Assembly: GCA_900539145.1 (NCBI GenBank)
Contig: UQAX01000018.1
Span: 1 to 45,327 of the forward strand
From: an uncultured Blautia sp.
Lineage (GTDB): Bacteria; Bacillota; Clostridia; Lachnospirales; Lachnospiraceae
Length of the DNA: 45,327 bases
Direction of reading: 5' to 3'
The notes beneath the pieces are model-generated. The model saw only the letters and a program-made list of their open reading frames with translations. It was not told where the DNA came from and searched no databases. This document shows, one piece after another, positions 15,583-22,296 of this stretch. Every line of letters begins with the position of its first letter. The stretch's first letter is position 1. A program made the translations under genes and the position numbers.

Positions 15583-17025
15583 CTATTCTTCTACTGCTTC
15601 TTCAGCTTCTTTTGACTCTCCACAATGGCTGCACACATACCCAATCAGTTTATGCTCCGTCCATGCTTCCTTGTCTACTACCCACTTATCTTCATACACA
15701 GCTTCTTGGTCTACAATCCAGCGGTCTTCATATTCTGCCGGATGCCAAATGCTTTGATATACTGCATCTGCTATCTTCACATGTTCATAATGCCCTTCTT
15801 CTGGATGCTCGATAATATCATATCCTTCTTCTACAAGCACCTCTGCTTCGTGCCAGCCTCCACAAGCAAAATTTCCTTGTAACATTTGTTCTTCAACATG
15901 TGCATCCACAGCGTCATAACCTTCATCACCCATCCCGAAATCTTTTTTACATCCATTGCAGAGGTAATGAATTTCGTATTTATCTTTTGCCGGATTATGC
16001 ACCTTTTCCGTCCATGCTTCCTTGTCTACCACCCAGCGGTCTTCATATTCCGCTTCTTTTATCAGCTTATATTCGGTCCACTGGTCTTTCACCAGCACCT
16101 TTTCATAATGTCCTTCTTCCGGTGAAATCAGAACGTTTTCATAGTGTCCTTCTTCCGGATGTTCAATGTCCTCATATTTTTTTTCCCAGTCATGGTTGCA
16201 TTTTTCCGGTATCCATGCGCCGGAGGCGTCTACATAGTAATGATCAATCCATGTATCAGATGCCATTCTTCCGTCAGCGTACATGTAATAACAGGTGTCT
16301 CCAATCCAGTGCCAGCCCTCACCTAACATCCAGCCTGCGCCATCGAAATAATACCATGCCCCATCTATGTATTTCCATGTATTTGTCGGATAGCTGCCGT
16401 CTGCATACCGATACCACCACTGGTTTCCTGATGCAACCCATTTATCAGTTACCCATTCTCCGGAAGCATTTACATAATCCCCGCCTATCCATGTGCTCTC
16501 TGCCATAGCTCCGCCGGAGTACATATAGTAACATTTTCCGTCTATCCAGTGCCAGCCTTTATCCAGCATCCAGCCGTCTGCGTCAAAGTAGTACCATCCG
16601 CCGTTAATTGCAGCCCATTCATTTGTAGGATAGCTGCCATCCGGGAAGGTGTACCACCAGCTACCGGCATAGCTTCTCCATTGTGCAGGCTCTGCATCAG
16701 GAACCCATGCACCGGAGGCATCCACATAGCTTCCGTCAATCCATGTATTTTCTGCCATATCGCCGCCGGAATACATATAATAGCATTTTCCATCAATCCA
16801 ATGCCAGCCTTCCCCTAACATATAGCCGTAAGAGTCAAAATAAAACCATTTCCCATAAATGCTTTTCCATGTGCTTGTCGGATAAGAACTATCATCTTCC
16901 TGCCACCACCAGCCGGTGTTGTTTTGCTGCCAACTGGCAGCGCTTACACTTACCGGTGCTGCCGCTGTTAATAATGCGGCTAATCCCAAAGCTGCGCTTT
17001 GTTTCAACACTTTTTGTAATTTCAT
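15583..17025 (-). CDS. Secreted cell-wall-binding-repeat protein
   Basis: This 480-residue secreted protein has a signal peptide (KQSAALGLAALLTAAAPVSV, cut near SAA). Residues 30-275 are three long units of choline-binding-type (CW_binding) repeats, each with WWYxxxDGSYPTNTWKxIDG, WYYFDxxGWMLxEGWHWIDG and CYYMYSGGxMAExTWI. The C-terminal 200 residues are different: alternating HPEEGHYE and EYEDRWVVDKEAWTE segments with CxxC pairs (YLCNGCKK, YVCSHCGES) that may bind metal. No catalytic domain is evident. It is monocistronic, with its own promoter and terminator. Possible roles are surface attachment or exclusion, which are unproven. Confidence 0.85.
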   Translation of the reverse strand: MKLQKVLKQSAALGLAALLTAAAPVSVSAASWQQNNTGWWWQEDDSSYPTSTWKSIYGKWFYFDSYGYMLGEGWHWIDGKCYYMYSGGDMAENTWIDGSYVDASGAWVPDAEPAQWRSYAGSWWYTFPDGSYPTNEWAAINGGWYYFDADGWMLDKGWHWIDGKCYYMYSGGAMAESTWIGGDYVNASGEWVTDKWVASGNQWWYRYADGSYPTNTWKYIDGAWYYFDGAGWMLGEGWHWIGDTCYYMYADGRMASDTWIDHYYVDASGAWIPEKCNHDWEKKYEDIEHPEEGHYENVLISPEEGHYEKVLVKDQWTEYKLIKEAEYEDRWVVDKEAWTEKVHNPAKDKYEIHYLCNGCKKDFGMGDEGYDAVDAHVEEQMLQGNFACGGWHEAEVLVEEGYDIIEHPEEGHYEHVKIADAVYQSIWHPAEYEDRWIVDQEAVYEDKWVVDKEAWTEHKLIGYVCSHCGESKEAEEAVEE

Positions 17026-17071
17026 CCATATACCTTCTTTCTATCAATTTCGTATCAGTTATTTTACTTAT

Positions 17072-17100
17072 ATTATACCACAAAAAGGAAACATTGTAAA
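17072..17100 (-). promoter_or_regulatory. Promoter of the cell-wall-binding protein gene
   Basis: On the minus strand TTTACA (17100-17095), a 17-bp spacer and TATAAT (17077-17072), about 45 bp upstream of the ATG. Confidence 0.8.
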
Positions 17101-17138
17101 TACTTTTGTTTCTTTTAATTGTGAAAGATACGTTTCTA

Positions 17139-17155
17139 AACTACCTAAATGTTTC
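17139..17155 (-). repeat. Isolated copy of the rep iteron
   Basis: On the minus strand GAAACATTTAGGTAGTT, an exact 17-bp match to the iterons upstream of rep (31902 and others). A second partial GAAACG half follows. It lies 39 bp upstream of the -35 box of the cell-wall-binding protein gene. Confidence 0.8.
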
Positions 17156-17174
17156 CTTTCGTAAATTTAGATAA

Positions 17175-17210
17175 CAAAATGCCCCAGAGTCGAAGCTCCG
17201 GGGCATTTTG
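17175..17210. terminator. Terminator hairpin next to a decayed Fst-like locus
   Basis: CAAAATGCCCC and GGGGCATTTTG are perfect arms. It is like the shared terminators of the Fst-like loci and probably belonged to a neighbouring copy. Confidence 0.7.
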
Positions 17211-17212
17211 TA

Positions 17213-17290
17213 TTTGTCATTATTTCATTCCTTTCATCTATCGTAGCAAGTATAATAGCCTATTATATTTGCAAATAATTAGATAGACAG
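17213..17290 (+). pseudogene. Dead Fst-like toxin
   Basis: The frame encodes SFLSSIVASIIAYYICK and then TAA where intact copies have TGG (Trp), followed by LDRQ and a stop. No ATG or ribosome site is present at the 5' end, where the terminator at 17175 abuts. The sequence matches the live toxin at 19958 (SIIAYYICKWLDG). The toxin is therefore inactive. Confidence 0.75.
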
Positions 17291-17329
17291 TAAAACAAAA
17301 GAAAAAAAGACAATTAGCCTAGAAGACAC

Positions 17330-17388
17330 CCCAGAGCTGGCACTCTGCGGGTGTTTGTGTTTGCCATGCAAATCATCTCGTTTGCCTA
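17330..17388 (-). ncRNA. Orphan Fst-type antitoxin RNA
   Basis: A minus-strand promoter is intact: TTGATT (17422-17417), a 17-bp spacer and TATAAT (17399-17394). The transcript would run through a hairpin (ACACCC...GGGTGT with inner CAGAG/CTCTG, 17336-17356), as in the live loci. Its toxin partner is dead, so it may survive as an anti-toxin decoy or simply be a relic. Confidence 0.6.
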
Positions 17389-17429
17389 TTGGCATTATAG
17401 CATACGCTTTTTTTATAATCAATATACCT

Positions 17430-17836
17430 TTTATTTAAAACAAATCTTCCAAAAATGAAAAAGTAAATTCTACTATGGGTGGAAAAGGTGGAATTTACTC
17501 TTCTTCACTAAGAATTTCATTTTTACAACTTGTTTGTTATTACTATAACATTCACTTCCCCATAAAAAAATGTTGCATTTTATCAACGTATGATAAGCTT
17601 ATATGTTTTTTTCTTTTTTAGGAGTGTTATTACTTCTGTGGAGAAAATGTTATTTATAAATAGAATTTCTGGAGGTTTGTCGCTTGCTTAGTTCCGGAGG
17701 AACAGACTGTTTTTTTCTGATTGCCAGTCTAAGATATAGTTTATTAAAAAAGAATTTAAAAAAAGATATGATTTGTTAGTCGTTCATATTTGCCTTAAAC
17801 CCTTGATTTTACTGGGTTTTTAAGAAATTTCTATCA
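17430..17836. other. Non-coding gap
   Basis: No convincing coding frame. It contains a hairpin with arms GTAAATTC / GAATTTAC (about 17465-17500) and a small GTTCC-GGA-GGAAC hairpin near 17694, followed by a T-run. The DNA is very AT-rich. It leads into the 32-bp iteron array. Confidence 0.5.
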
Positions 17837-17951
17837 CATGAAATCTGAATATATTCTTAGAAAATTTCCATGGAACTTGAATATTTTTTCTTACTTCTGA
17901 CATAAAACTTGAATATATAATTTTTAAATAAACATAGAACTTGAATACTTT
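17837..17951. repeat. Four iterons with exact 32-bp period
   Basis: CATGAAATCTGAATA, CATGGAACTTGAATA, CATAAAACTTGAATA and CATAGAACTTGAATA begin at 17837, 17869, 17901 and 17933, each 32 bp apart (three helical turns). Between them lie T-rich spacers. The array is 140 bp past the 3' end of the helix-turn-helix gene. It looks like an initiator or regulator binding array and differs from the rep iterons. Confidence 0.8.
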
Positions 17952-18089
17952 TTCTCTCTTTTCCATCCTAAAAAAGAAAAAAAGCTACAATACACTTTCT
18001 CTGCTCTCAAAAAAGTATATTTTAGCTTTTCATTGCTCTTTTTCTGTAACGGAAAATAGACTTAGACAATTCTAAGCCTCAAAATCTTC

Positions 18090-18959
18090 CTATGCTCTTA
18101 CAAAAAGTTCTTCCTGTATAATTTTATGTATGAGTTTTGGATTTAATTCCCTTCTCCATTTCTTTTTTTGCTTGCTGCCATTTAGAATTTCTAAGCTCTG
18201 CTCTACAATGCTGCTAAGGTTAAAGTCCAATTTCTTAACAATTTTCACATGGTACTGCCTCAAAACTGTTAAAATGTCCTGTTTCTGCTCTGCTTCTATC
18301 CCTTTTACCTTATTCCGGCGGCAGGCTGTATCAAAATCATGCAGTCTCTTTTCTTCATTTTCACTTTCACCGGCATTGTAGACTTCGTTTTTCTTAAATG
18401 TAAGGAAATACTTCCTTCCATCTTCTAAATATACGCTTAAAAATGGCTTTAATTCCCCTAAATAAGCTCTTGCCATACGATTTGTAAATCCTAATTCCTT
18501 AAATTTATTTAAGAAATTTTCCTTCAGGATAGCATAAGAGTCACGTTTCGCTTTCTTACGGTTAATATTCCATTCACGGAGAAGGTAGAGAGCCATCATT
18601 TTTGCATTTGCACGCAGCTTCCGGAAGGCTGCGGATTTCACCATTTTAGAGCTCACACTCACATAACCACGTCCATAGTTTTCTTTTCCGGAAAAAGAGT
18701 TATTTAAGATTGTAATATCCCAGTCATAGTAATTGCATTTTTGGGCATCAATTAAGCCCTTATTCTGTAAGCTTCTTTTACAGTCATAAAACCCTTGGTA
18801 GGATATACCGATGCTTTCACAAACGTCTTTATAGTAAATTCCACTTGCTCTGCCGGCTTCATCCTGAAAACGGGCAACATACAAAAGCAGATCCAGCTCT
18901 GCGCTGGTAAGTTTTTCCTTTATTGCTTTTTCCAGTACCTCTATGCTTATCTTCTGCAA
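18090..18959 (-). CDS. Helix-turn-helix DNA-binding protein, possible second initiator
   Basis: A 289-residue basic protein. The start chosen is the TTG at 18959, with GGAGGG 5 bp before it. A GTG further upstream would lie inside the 18-bp palindrome. Residues 5-75 look like a winged helix-turn-helix (LTSAELDLLLYVARFQDEAG, then YYKDVCESIGISYQGFYDCK). The rest is rich in Lys/Arg with no known catalytic motif. It is flanked by the 18-bp palindrome upstream and the 32-bp array downstream. It could be a plasmid initiator, a copy-number protein or the regulator of the palindromes. I do not recognise the family. Confidence 0.7.
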   Translation of the reverse strand: MQKISIEVLEKAIKEKLTSAELDLLLYVARFQDEAGRASGIYYKDVCESIGISYQGFYDCKRSLQNKGLIDAQKCNYYDWDITILNNSFSGKENYGRGYVSVSSKMVKSAAFRKLRANAKMMALYLLREWNINRKKAKRDSYAILKENFLNKFKELGFTNRMARAYLGELKPFLSVYLEDGRKYFLTFKKNEVYNAGESENEEKRLHDFDTACRRNKVKGIEAEQKQDILTVLRQYHVKIVKKLDFNLSSIVEQSLEILNGSKQKKKWRRELNPKLIHKIIQEELFVRA

Positions 18960-18987
18960 ACGACTCCCTCCTTTCTTATTTTTTCTT

Positions 18988-19005
18988 GGTGCTACAAATA
19001 GCACC
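18988..19005 (+). promoter_or_regulatory. 18-bp palindrome copy 2 (core only)
   Basis: GGTGCTACAAATAGCACC, 29 bp upstream of the TTG start of the helix-turn-helix gene. Flanks are not complementary. Confidence 0.9.
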
Positions 19006-19184
19006 TGCTAAAGAAACCGCTTATTTCCTGCTTTCTTGCACAAAAAAACAGATGACAAATACACCTGTATCTATCACCTGTTTTCCTTCACGCACACCCT
19101 AATGTTTCGATCTTAGCAATAAAAATTAAGATATTCTTTTCCCGTAAAAAAATGACATTTCACGAAAAAAAGCACAACATCTTA

Positions 19185-19213
19185 TTGACAATTTCATTTT
19201 TTGTTGCTATAAT
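19185..19213 (+). promoter_or_regulatory. Consensus promoter of candidate RNA
   Basis: TTGACA (19185-19190), a 17-bp spacer and TATAAT (19208-19213). It is a perfect consensus in both boxes with no reading frame behind it. Confidence 0.85.
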
Positions 19214-19219
19214 CCGAAG

Positions 19220-19436
19220 CATAAGATACAGTTGTAGGTGTATCTTTTCGGTGTGTATTATCAGGTTGGTGATAGATACACAAGCTGTTTCAGGTGTGAC
19301 CAGCACCTTAACAGCAACTTTGTATATATAATAATCAAATTTATCTTAACTGTCAAGAAAATTTTGGATATTATATATACTAACTCAAAAATAAACTTGT
19401 TAAAGGAGATAAGATACGTCTTATCTCCTTTTGCTT
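19220..19436 (+). ncRNA. Candidate structured RNA with three hairpins
   Basis: The predicted transcript is about 215 nt. Hairpin 1 pairs AAGATACA (19223-19230) with TGTATCTT (19239-19246). Hairpin 2 pairs 19252-19263 with 19270-19282 (12 bp, one bulged G). Hairpin 3 pairs GCTGTT and AGGTG (19284-19296) with CACCT and AACAGC (19304-19315). A less structured AT-rich part follows. It ends at AAAGGAGATAAGA/TCTTATCTCCTTT plus T-run (19402-19432). There is no ATG-led frame of meaningful length. It is not a tRNA, and I cannot match it to a known family. A copy-control or regulatory RNA is possible. Confidence 0.65.
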
Positions 19437-19581
19437 TTCTCCAAAAAACACAGATAAAATCACTTTTTATACTTCTATCATCATCTTCTACCAATATTAT
19501 TCCATTCTTTTTTTATTTTCTTATTTCGCATAACATTATGAAAAATCAAGCTTTTTTATAGGCAAATACTCCAAAATATGC

Positions 19582-19587
19582 TATACT
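19582..19587 (+). promoter_or_regulatory. Extended -10 promoter of Fst-like toxin A
   Basis: TGCTATACT forms an extended -10 box (TATACT at 19582-19587). No good -35 is seen. The ribosome site AAAGGAGG follows at 19621. Confidence 0.5.
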
Positions 19588-19641
19588 TCTTTTCGTTGCT
19601 GCTCTCCAATCTGGCAACAGAAAGGAGGTGCTAGATTATAG

Positions 19642-19722
19642 ATGGTTGAAACAATTTTAACTTCTGTTGTGGTAAATATAATGAGTTATTATATTTGCAA
19701 ATGGTTAGACAGAAAAAATTAG
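19642..19722 (+). CDS. Fst-like type I toxin A
   Basis: A 26-residue membrane peptide: MVETILTSVVVNIMSYYICK followed by WLDRKN. It has the hydrophobic helix, YYICKWLDR core and charged tail of the Fst/Ldr superfamily of par-type toxins. AAAGGAGG is 13 bp upstream. The direct repeats GTGCTAGATTATAGATGGTT (19628) and GTGCTAGTTTTATAGATGGTT (19798) bracket the gene and terminator, as DRa and DRb do in the pAD1 par locus. Regulation by the convergent antisense RNA is inferred from this layout. Confidence 0.8.
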   Translation: MVETILTSVVVNIMSYYICKWLDRKN

Positions 19723-19759
19723 CGGCAATTAGCCTATGAAACGCTCTTCTTGAAAGAGC

Positions 19760-19830
19760 AGAAAACCCAGAGGGCGCATCCTCTGGGTTTTCATTTTGTG
19801 CTAGTTTTATAGATGGTTTTTTCTTTTGCA
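19760..19830 (-). ncRNA. Fst-type antitoxin RNA A
   Basis: Minus-strand promoter: TTGCAT (19864-19859), a 17-bp spacer and TATAAT (19841-19836). The RNA of about 70 nt contains the complement of repeat DRb, which can pair with DRa over the toxin start. It ends in the bidirectional hairpin GAAAACCCAGAGG/CCTCTGGGTTTTC (19761-19791) shared with the toxin mRNA. Confidence 0.8.
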
Positions 19831-19957
19831 CGTTCATTATAGCATATCCTTTTTTTTAATGCAATATTCTGTCATTTGTTTCCTTTTCTCATTCCAGAAT
19901 AATCCACAAAAATCACTCTATAACCCCTAGACATGTAGAGAAAGGGAATGTGACATC

Positions 19958-20044
19958 ATGAATGTACTTTCATCATTTTATATCTCTATTGCGGCAAGTA
20001 TAATCGCCTATTATATTTGCAAATGGCTGGATGGAGATAAATAG
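19958..20044 (+). CDS. Fst-like type I toxin B
   Basis: A 28-residue peptide: MNVLSSFYISIAASIIAYYI followed by CKWLDGDK. It has the same core as toxin A. AAAGGGA precedes the start by 11 bp. The imperfect direct repeats TGTGACATCATGAA (19949) and TGTGCCATCTTGGA (20127) lie at the start and beyond the terminator. They differ from those of toxin A, so the two antitoxins are probably not interchangeable. Confidence 0.8.
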   Translation: MNVLSSFYISIAASIIAYYICKWLDGDK

Positions 20045-20090
20045 CTGGTAGTCAGCCTTAGGAATAAGCCACCTACCCAAAACGGAATAG

Positions 20091-20150
20091 AAAAACCCCA
20101 GAGGTCGCAACTCTGGGGTTTTTCGCTGTGCCATCTTGGACACTCGTATC
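20091..20150 (-). ncRNA. Fst-type antitoxin RNA B
   Basis: Minus-strand promoter: TTGAAA (20194-20189), a 17-bp spacer and TATAAT (20171-20166). The RNA ends at the perfect hairpin AAAAACCCCAGAG/CTCTGGGGTTTTT (20091-20123), shared with the toxin transcript. It carries the complement of DRb (20127-20140). Confidence 0.8.
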
Positions 20151-20304
20151 TTTTTGCCTACTGGCATTATAACATATTCTAATAGGCATTTCAAGTATTC
20201 CCGTTCCTTCGTAAATTAGTACAGCTTATTTCCAAAACTGTCCTCACTTCTTAATCCAACGAATAGTTCTAAGTTTCAGAATTTTACTATTCCACTAGGG
20301 AGTA

Positions 20305-20565
20305 CTAATCTTCATAGTGATATTTACATGAGTATATAATCAAATTTTGGTTGCTATCCATGTTATAAACCAATCTATGCTCATCTGTAATACGTCTGCT
20401 ACATGCTTTACGGTGCTTTAATGGTTCGGGCTTGCCAATACCATTTAAAAGCCCGTTGCGGTCAATGTTTTTTACAAGCTCATTGATACGCTTTACCATC
20501 TTTTTATCTTCCCTCTGCCATTCGGTGTATTGCTCCCATGCAGTAGGTGTAAACACTATGTTCAT
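20305..20565 (-). CDS. yoeB: YoeB-family mRNA interferase toxin
   Basis: An 86-residue RelE-fold toxin: MNIVFTPTAWEQYTEWQRED, then NGIGKPEPLKHRKACSRRIT, EHRLVYNM and the terminal SCKYHYED. Catalytic residues of YoeB (Glu and Arg in EPLK...SRRIT, and the terminal His-Tyr) are present. It starts directly after the antitoxin stop, giving a two-gene operon. The toxin cleaves mRNA at the ribosome when free of antitoxin. Confidence 0.92.
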   Translation of the reverse strand: MNIVFTPTAWEQYTEWQREDKKMVKRINELVKNIDRNGLLNGIGKPEPLKHRKACSRRITDEHRLVYNMDSNQNLIIYSCKYHYED

Positions 20566-20820
20566 TTACTCGCAAGCCTCCAGTTCTGCAATGGTCTTTG
20601 TGATAAATCCGCCTGCTTCGGCTTCTGCCATAGATTTGTCTATCATAGCAAGATAATCAGCATTTTTCTTGGCTTTCATCATTTCATTGTATTCATACTC
20701 GGACAGCATGACAACATTTTCATTTTTAGGTCTTGAAATAATCAATGTTTCTCCACCAAAAACTTTATCGCATAAACTTTTGAAATTATCCCTAACATCC
20801 ATACTCTTTACAGCTAACAT
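20566..20820 (-). CDS. yefM: YefM/Phd-family antitoxin
   Basis: An 84-residue protein: MLAVKSMDVRDNFKSLCDKV, then GGETLIISRPKNENVVMLSE and YEYNEMM, the Phd/YefM fold. The ATG at 20820 with AAAAGGAG is preferred over an upstream start. It neutralises YoeB with its C-terminus and represses its own promoter. Repeats of TTTTTTCGTAC in the leader (20835-20870) are likely operators. Confidence 0.92.
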   Translation of the reverse strand: MLAVKSMDVRDNFKSLCDKVFGGETLIISRPKNENVVMLSEYEYNEMMKAKKNADYLAMIDKSMAEAEAGGFITKTIAELEACE

Positions 20821-20871
20821 ATAAAACACTCCTTTTTTCGTACTAAAAATCGTATGTTTTTTCGTACTTTT

Positions 20872-20900
20872 ATTATATGTTATTATTATTCCCGTGTCAA
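20872..20900 (-). promoter_or_regulatory. yefM-yoeB promoter
   Basis: On the minus strand TTGACA (20900-20895), a 17-bp spacer and TATAAT (20877-20872), both perfect. GTACGAAAAA repeats follow between promoter and start. Confidence 0.85.
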
Positions 20901-20904
20901 CACG

Positions 20905-21116
20905 TTTCATTCATCCCAATTTTTTATAAAAAGTCCCAGCAACCGAACCGACTTCGAAAGAATTACCACATTAAAGCAAGAAAGATGTATGTTATTCCGC
21001 AGATTAACAAGCAAAACGGTCAGAAGATAAGGAGGACAATCAGCATAAACCTTTCCACTACTCCAACTATTGATATAGAACCAAAAGAAATATCTTTTAT
21101 ACCAAATACGCATTTT
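20905..21116. other. Gap without a convincing gene
   Basis: Short open frames are present on both strands but lack ribosome sites and family resemblance. The segment resembles decayed recombinase DNA next to the 49-bp repeat copy A. Confidence 0.4.
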
Positions 21117-21165
21117 CTTTTATCTGTGTTTTACATTTATAAAACGTATTTCTGGCAATACCCAA
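21117..21165 (-). repeat. Copy A of resolvase 3' end (49 bp)
   Basis: It matches 21600-21648 at 47 of 49 positions. On the minus strand it would encode GIARNTFYKCKTQIK, the same segment as the C-terminal end of the resolvase at 21568. The surrounding gene body is absent, so it is a fragment. Confidence 0.85.
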
Positions 21166-21205
21166 ACTACACTATTTTTTAATATGCAAATCAATAAATT
21201 CATGT

Positions 21206-21211
21206 TATAAT
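21206..21211 (+). promoter_or_regulatory. -10 box of holin-like toxin 3
   Basis: TATAAT with only a weak -35 (TATGCA at 21183). The leader after it contains two hairpin-forming parts: CTACCAGTTCACGGTAG and GGAGGACCTCAATCCTCC. The second can compete for the ribosome site AAAGGAGG. Confidence 0.5.
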
Positions 21212-21305
21212 AAGACTTAGGGCTACCAGTTCACGGTAGGCGATTGGTCTTTCCTTACAAAGAAATAAGGAGGACCTCAATCCTCCGGAAAGGAGGAGGA
21301 TGCTT

Positions 21306-21419
21306 ATGAGCACTTATGAGATTATCATGATTATTTTAAGCATACTTACTTTGGTATTTACCATTGTTGGTATTATTGTAAAACTAATCATTGAGCTTAT
21401 AAACTCAAGAAAAAAGTAA
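21306..21419 (+). CDS. Putative holin-like toxin 3
   Basis: A 37-residue membrane peptide: MSTYEIIMIILSILTLVFTI, then VGIIVKLIIELINSRKK. The MSTYEI start, single hydrophobic helix and basic tail are typical of the putative holin-like toxin family. AAAGGAGGAGG precedes the ATG. The gene sits in a cassette between two copies of a resolvase 3' end. An antisense RNA is expected but only a weak minus-strand -10 (TATAAT, 21507-21502) is visible. Confidence 0.75.
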   Translation: MSTYEIIMIILSILTLVFTIVGIIVKLIIELINSRKK

Positions 21420-21455
21420 TCGCCGGTCCTGGAAAACTTGCGATTACTTTTTTTA
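21412..21455 (+). terminator. Terminator of holin-like toxin 3
   Basis: GTAATCGC and GCGATTAC pair around a short loop, followed by TTTTTTTT. It overlaps the toxin stop codon. Confidence 0.85.
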
Positions 21456-21567
21456 CATAATTATTCTGAGACCAACCGTACTACCGGTAACCCTCTTTGT
21501 GATTATAGAATATCACAGTCTAAAAAAAATAGCAAGATATGTTCACGAAAAATTATAGAGCCTATTT

Positions 21568-22272
21568 TCAAGATATTTTTGTTTCAAAACACAGATCAGC
21601 TTTTATCTGTGTTTTATATTTGTAAAACGTATTTCTGGCAATACCCAATATAGCGATTACCTCCTTATCCTTCAAATTCCCCTCAAAGCTTTTAGACATT
21701 TTTATTATTTTATCCTTCATTTCTATGGATTTTTTCGTTTCTACTGTGCAACCTTTCGCCCTGCCGATTTGTACGCCATCCATCTGTGCCCGAACAATCC
21801 CCTCTTTAATTCTTGTATGCAAATACTCTACTTCCTGTTCTGCATTTTGAAACGCAATTTCTATCTGTCTCTTTGCCACTATCATCAGGTATCTGTCTAC
21901 TGCTTCCAAAATGATATCTACATCTGTACCAGTTAATTGTATATTGCTGCGTAATGCTTTTTTAAACACATCTGTATTTAAGTGTTCTTCCTTTAAAAAG
22001 ACAAGGTTTATATCCTTATAAAATAAATCAATATAACTCTCATACCCTTCCTCTGCTGTCCTGCTCATTCTGCTTACTTCATCAAATACTATCGTGTCTG
22101 TTGGTTTCAGTCCTTTAATCAATTTATTCCAAACTGGTCGATCCATAGTCGTGCCGGTATATTTCTCTGAAAAAATTATAGCAGTAGGATACCGCTTTTT
22201 AATATTCGCAATCTGCCTTTCTACTTTCTGCTTTGTGGTACTGACTCTTACATATCCATATATATGCTCCAT
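21568..22272 (-). CDS. Serine resolvase 1
   Basis: A 234-residue serine recombinase: MEHIYGYVRVSTTKQKVERQ, then GTTMDRPVWNKLIKGLKPTD and VFDEVSRMSRTAEEGYESYI. The catalytic Ser is in YVRVSTTKQ and the arginines in the usual places. The C-terminal helix-turn-helix is IGRAKGC...VIAILGIARNTFYKYKTQ. It is shorter and more diverged than Tn3 resolvases at the DNA-binding end. Three res-like subsites lie directly upstream. The likely role is resolution of plasmid multimers. Its 3' end recurs as a fragment at 21117. Confidence 0.9.
   Translation of the reverse strand: MEHIYGYVRVSTTKQKVERQIANIKKRYPTAIIFSEKYTGTTMDRPVWNKLIKGLKPTDTIVFDEVSRMSRTAEEGYESYIDLFYKDINLVFLKEEHLNTDVFKKALRSNIQLTGTDVDIILEAVDRYLMIVAKRQIEIAFQNAEQEVEYLHTRIKEGIVRAQMDGVQIGRAKGCTVETKKSIEMKDKIIKMSKSFEGNLKDKEVIAILGIARNTFYKYKTQIKADLCFETKIS
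21600..21648 (-). repeat. Copy B of resolvase 3' end (49 bp)
   Basis: Copy B is the in-gene version, 47 of 49 identical to 21117-21165. The two copies bracket the 434-bp holin-like toxin cassette. Confidence 0.85.
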
Positions 22273-22296
22273 AAAATATCTCCATTTAAGCTCTAG

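Noticed and set aside
15516..15815. Plus-strand 99-codon frame over the terminator and 3' end of the wall-binding gene
   Set aside because: Complement of coding DNA and a terminator, with low-complexity Leu/His/Ser sequence.
15900..16508. Long plus-strand open frame (202 codons) opposite the wall-binding gene
   Set aside because: It is the complement of a repeat-rich, clearly coding minus-strand gene. It has no ribosome site and no family-like sequence.
17837..17951. The 32-bp array as a CRISPR array
   Set aside because: Repeated unit is about 15 bp with AT-rich, partly conserved 17-bp intervals, without cas genes. It fits iterons better.
19220..19320. A tRNA or tmRNA in the three-hairpin RNA
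   Set aside because: No TpsiC-like GTTCRANNC, no CCA end and no acceptor pairing of the ends.
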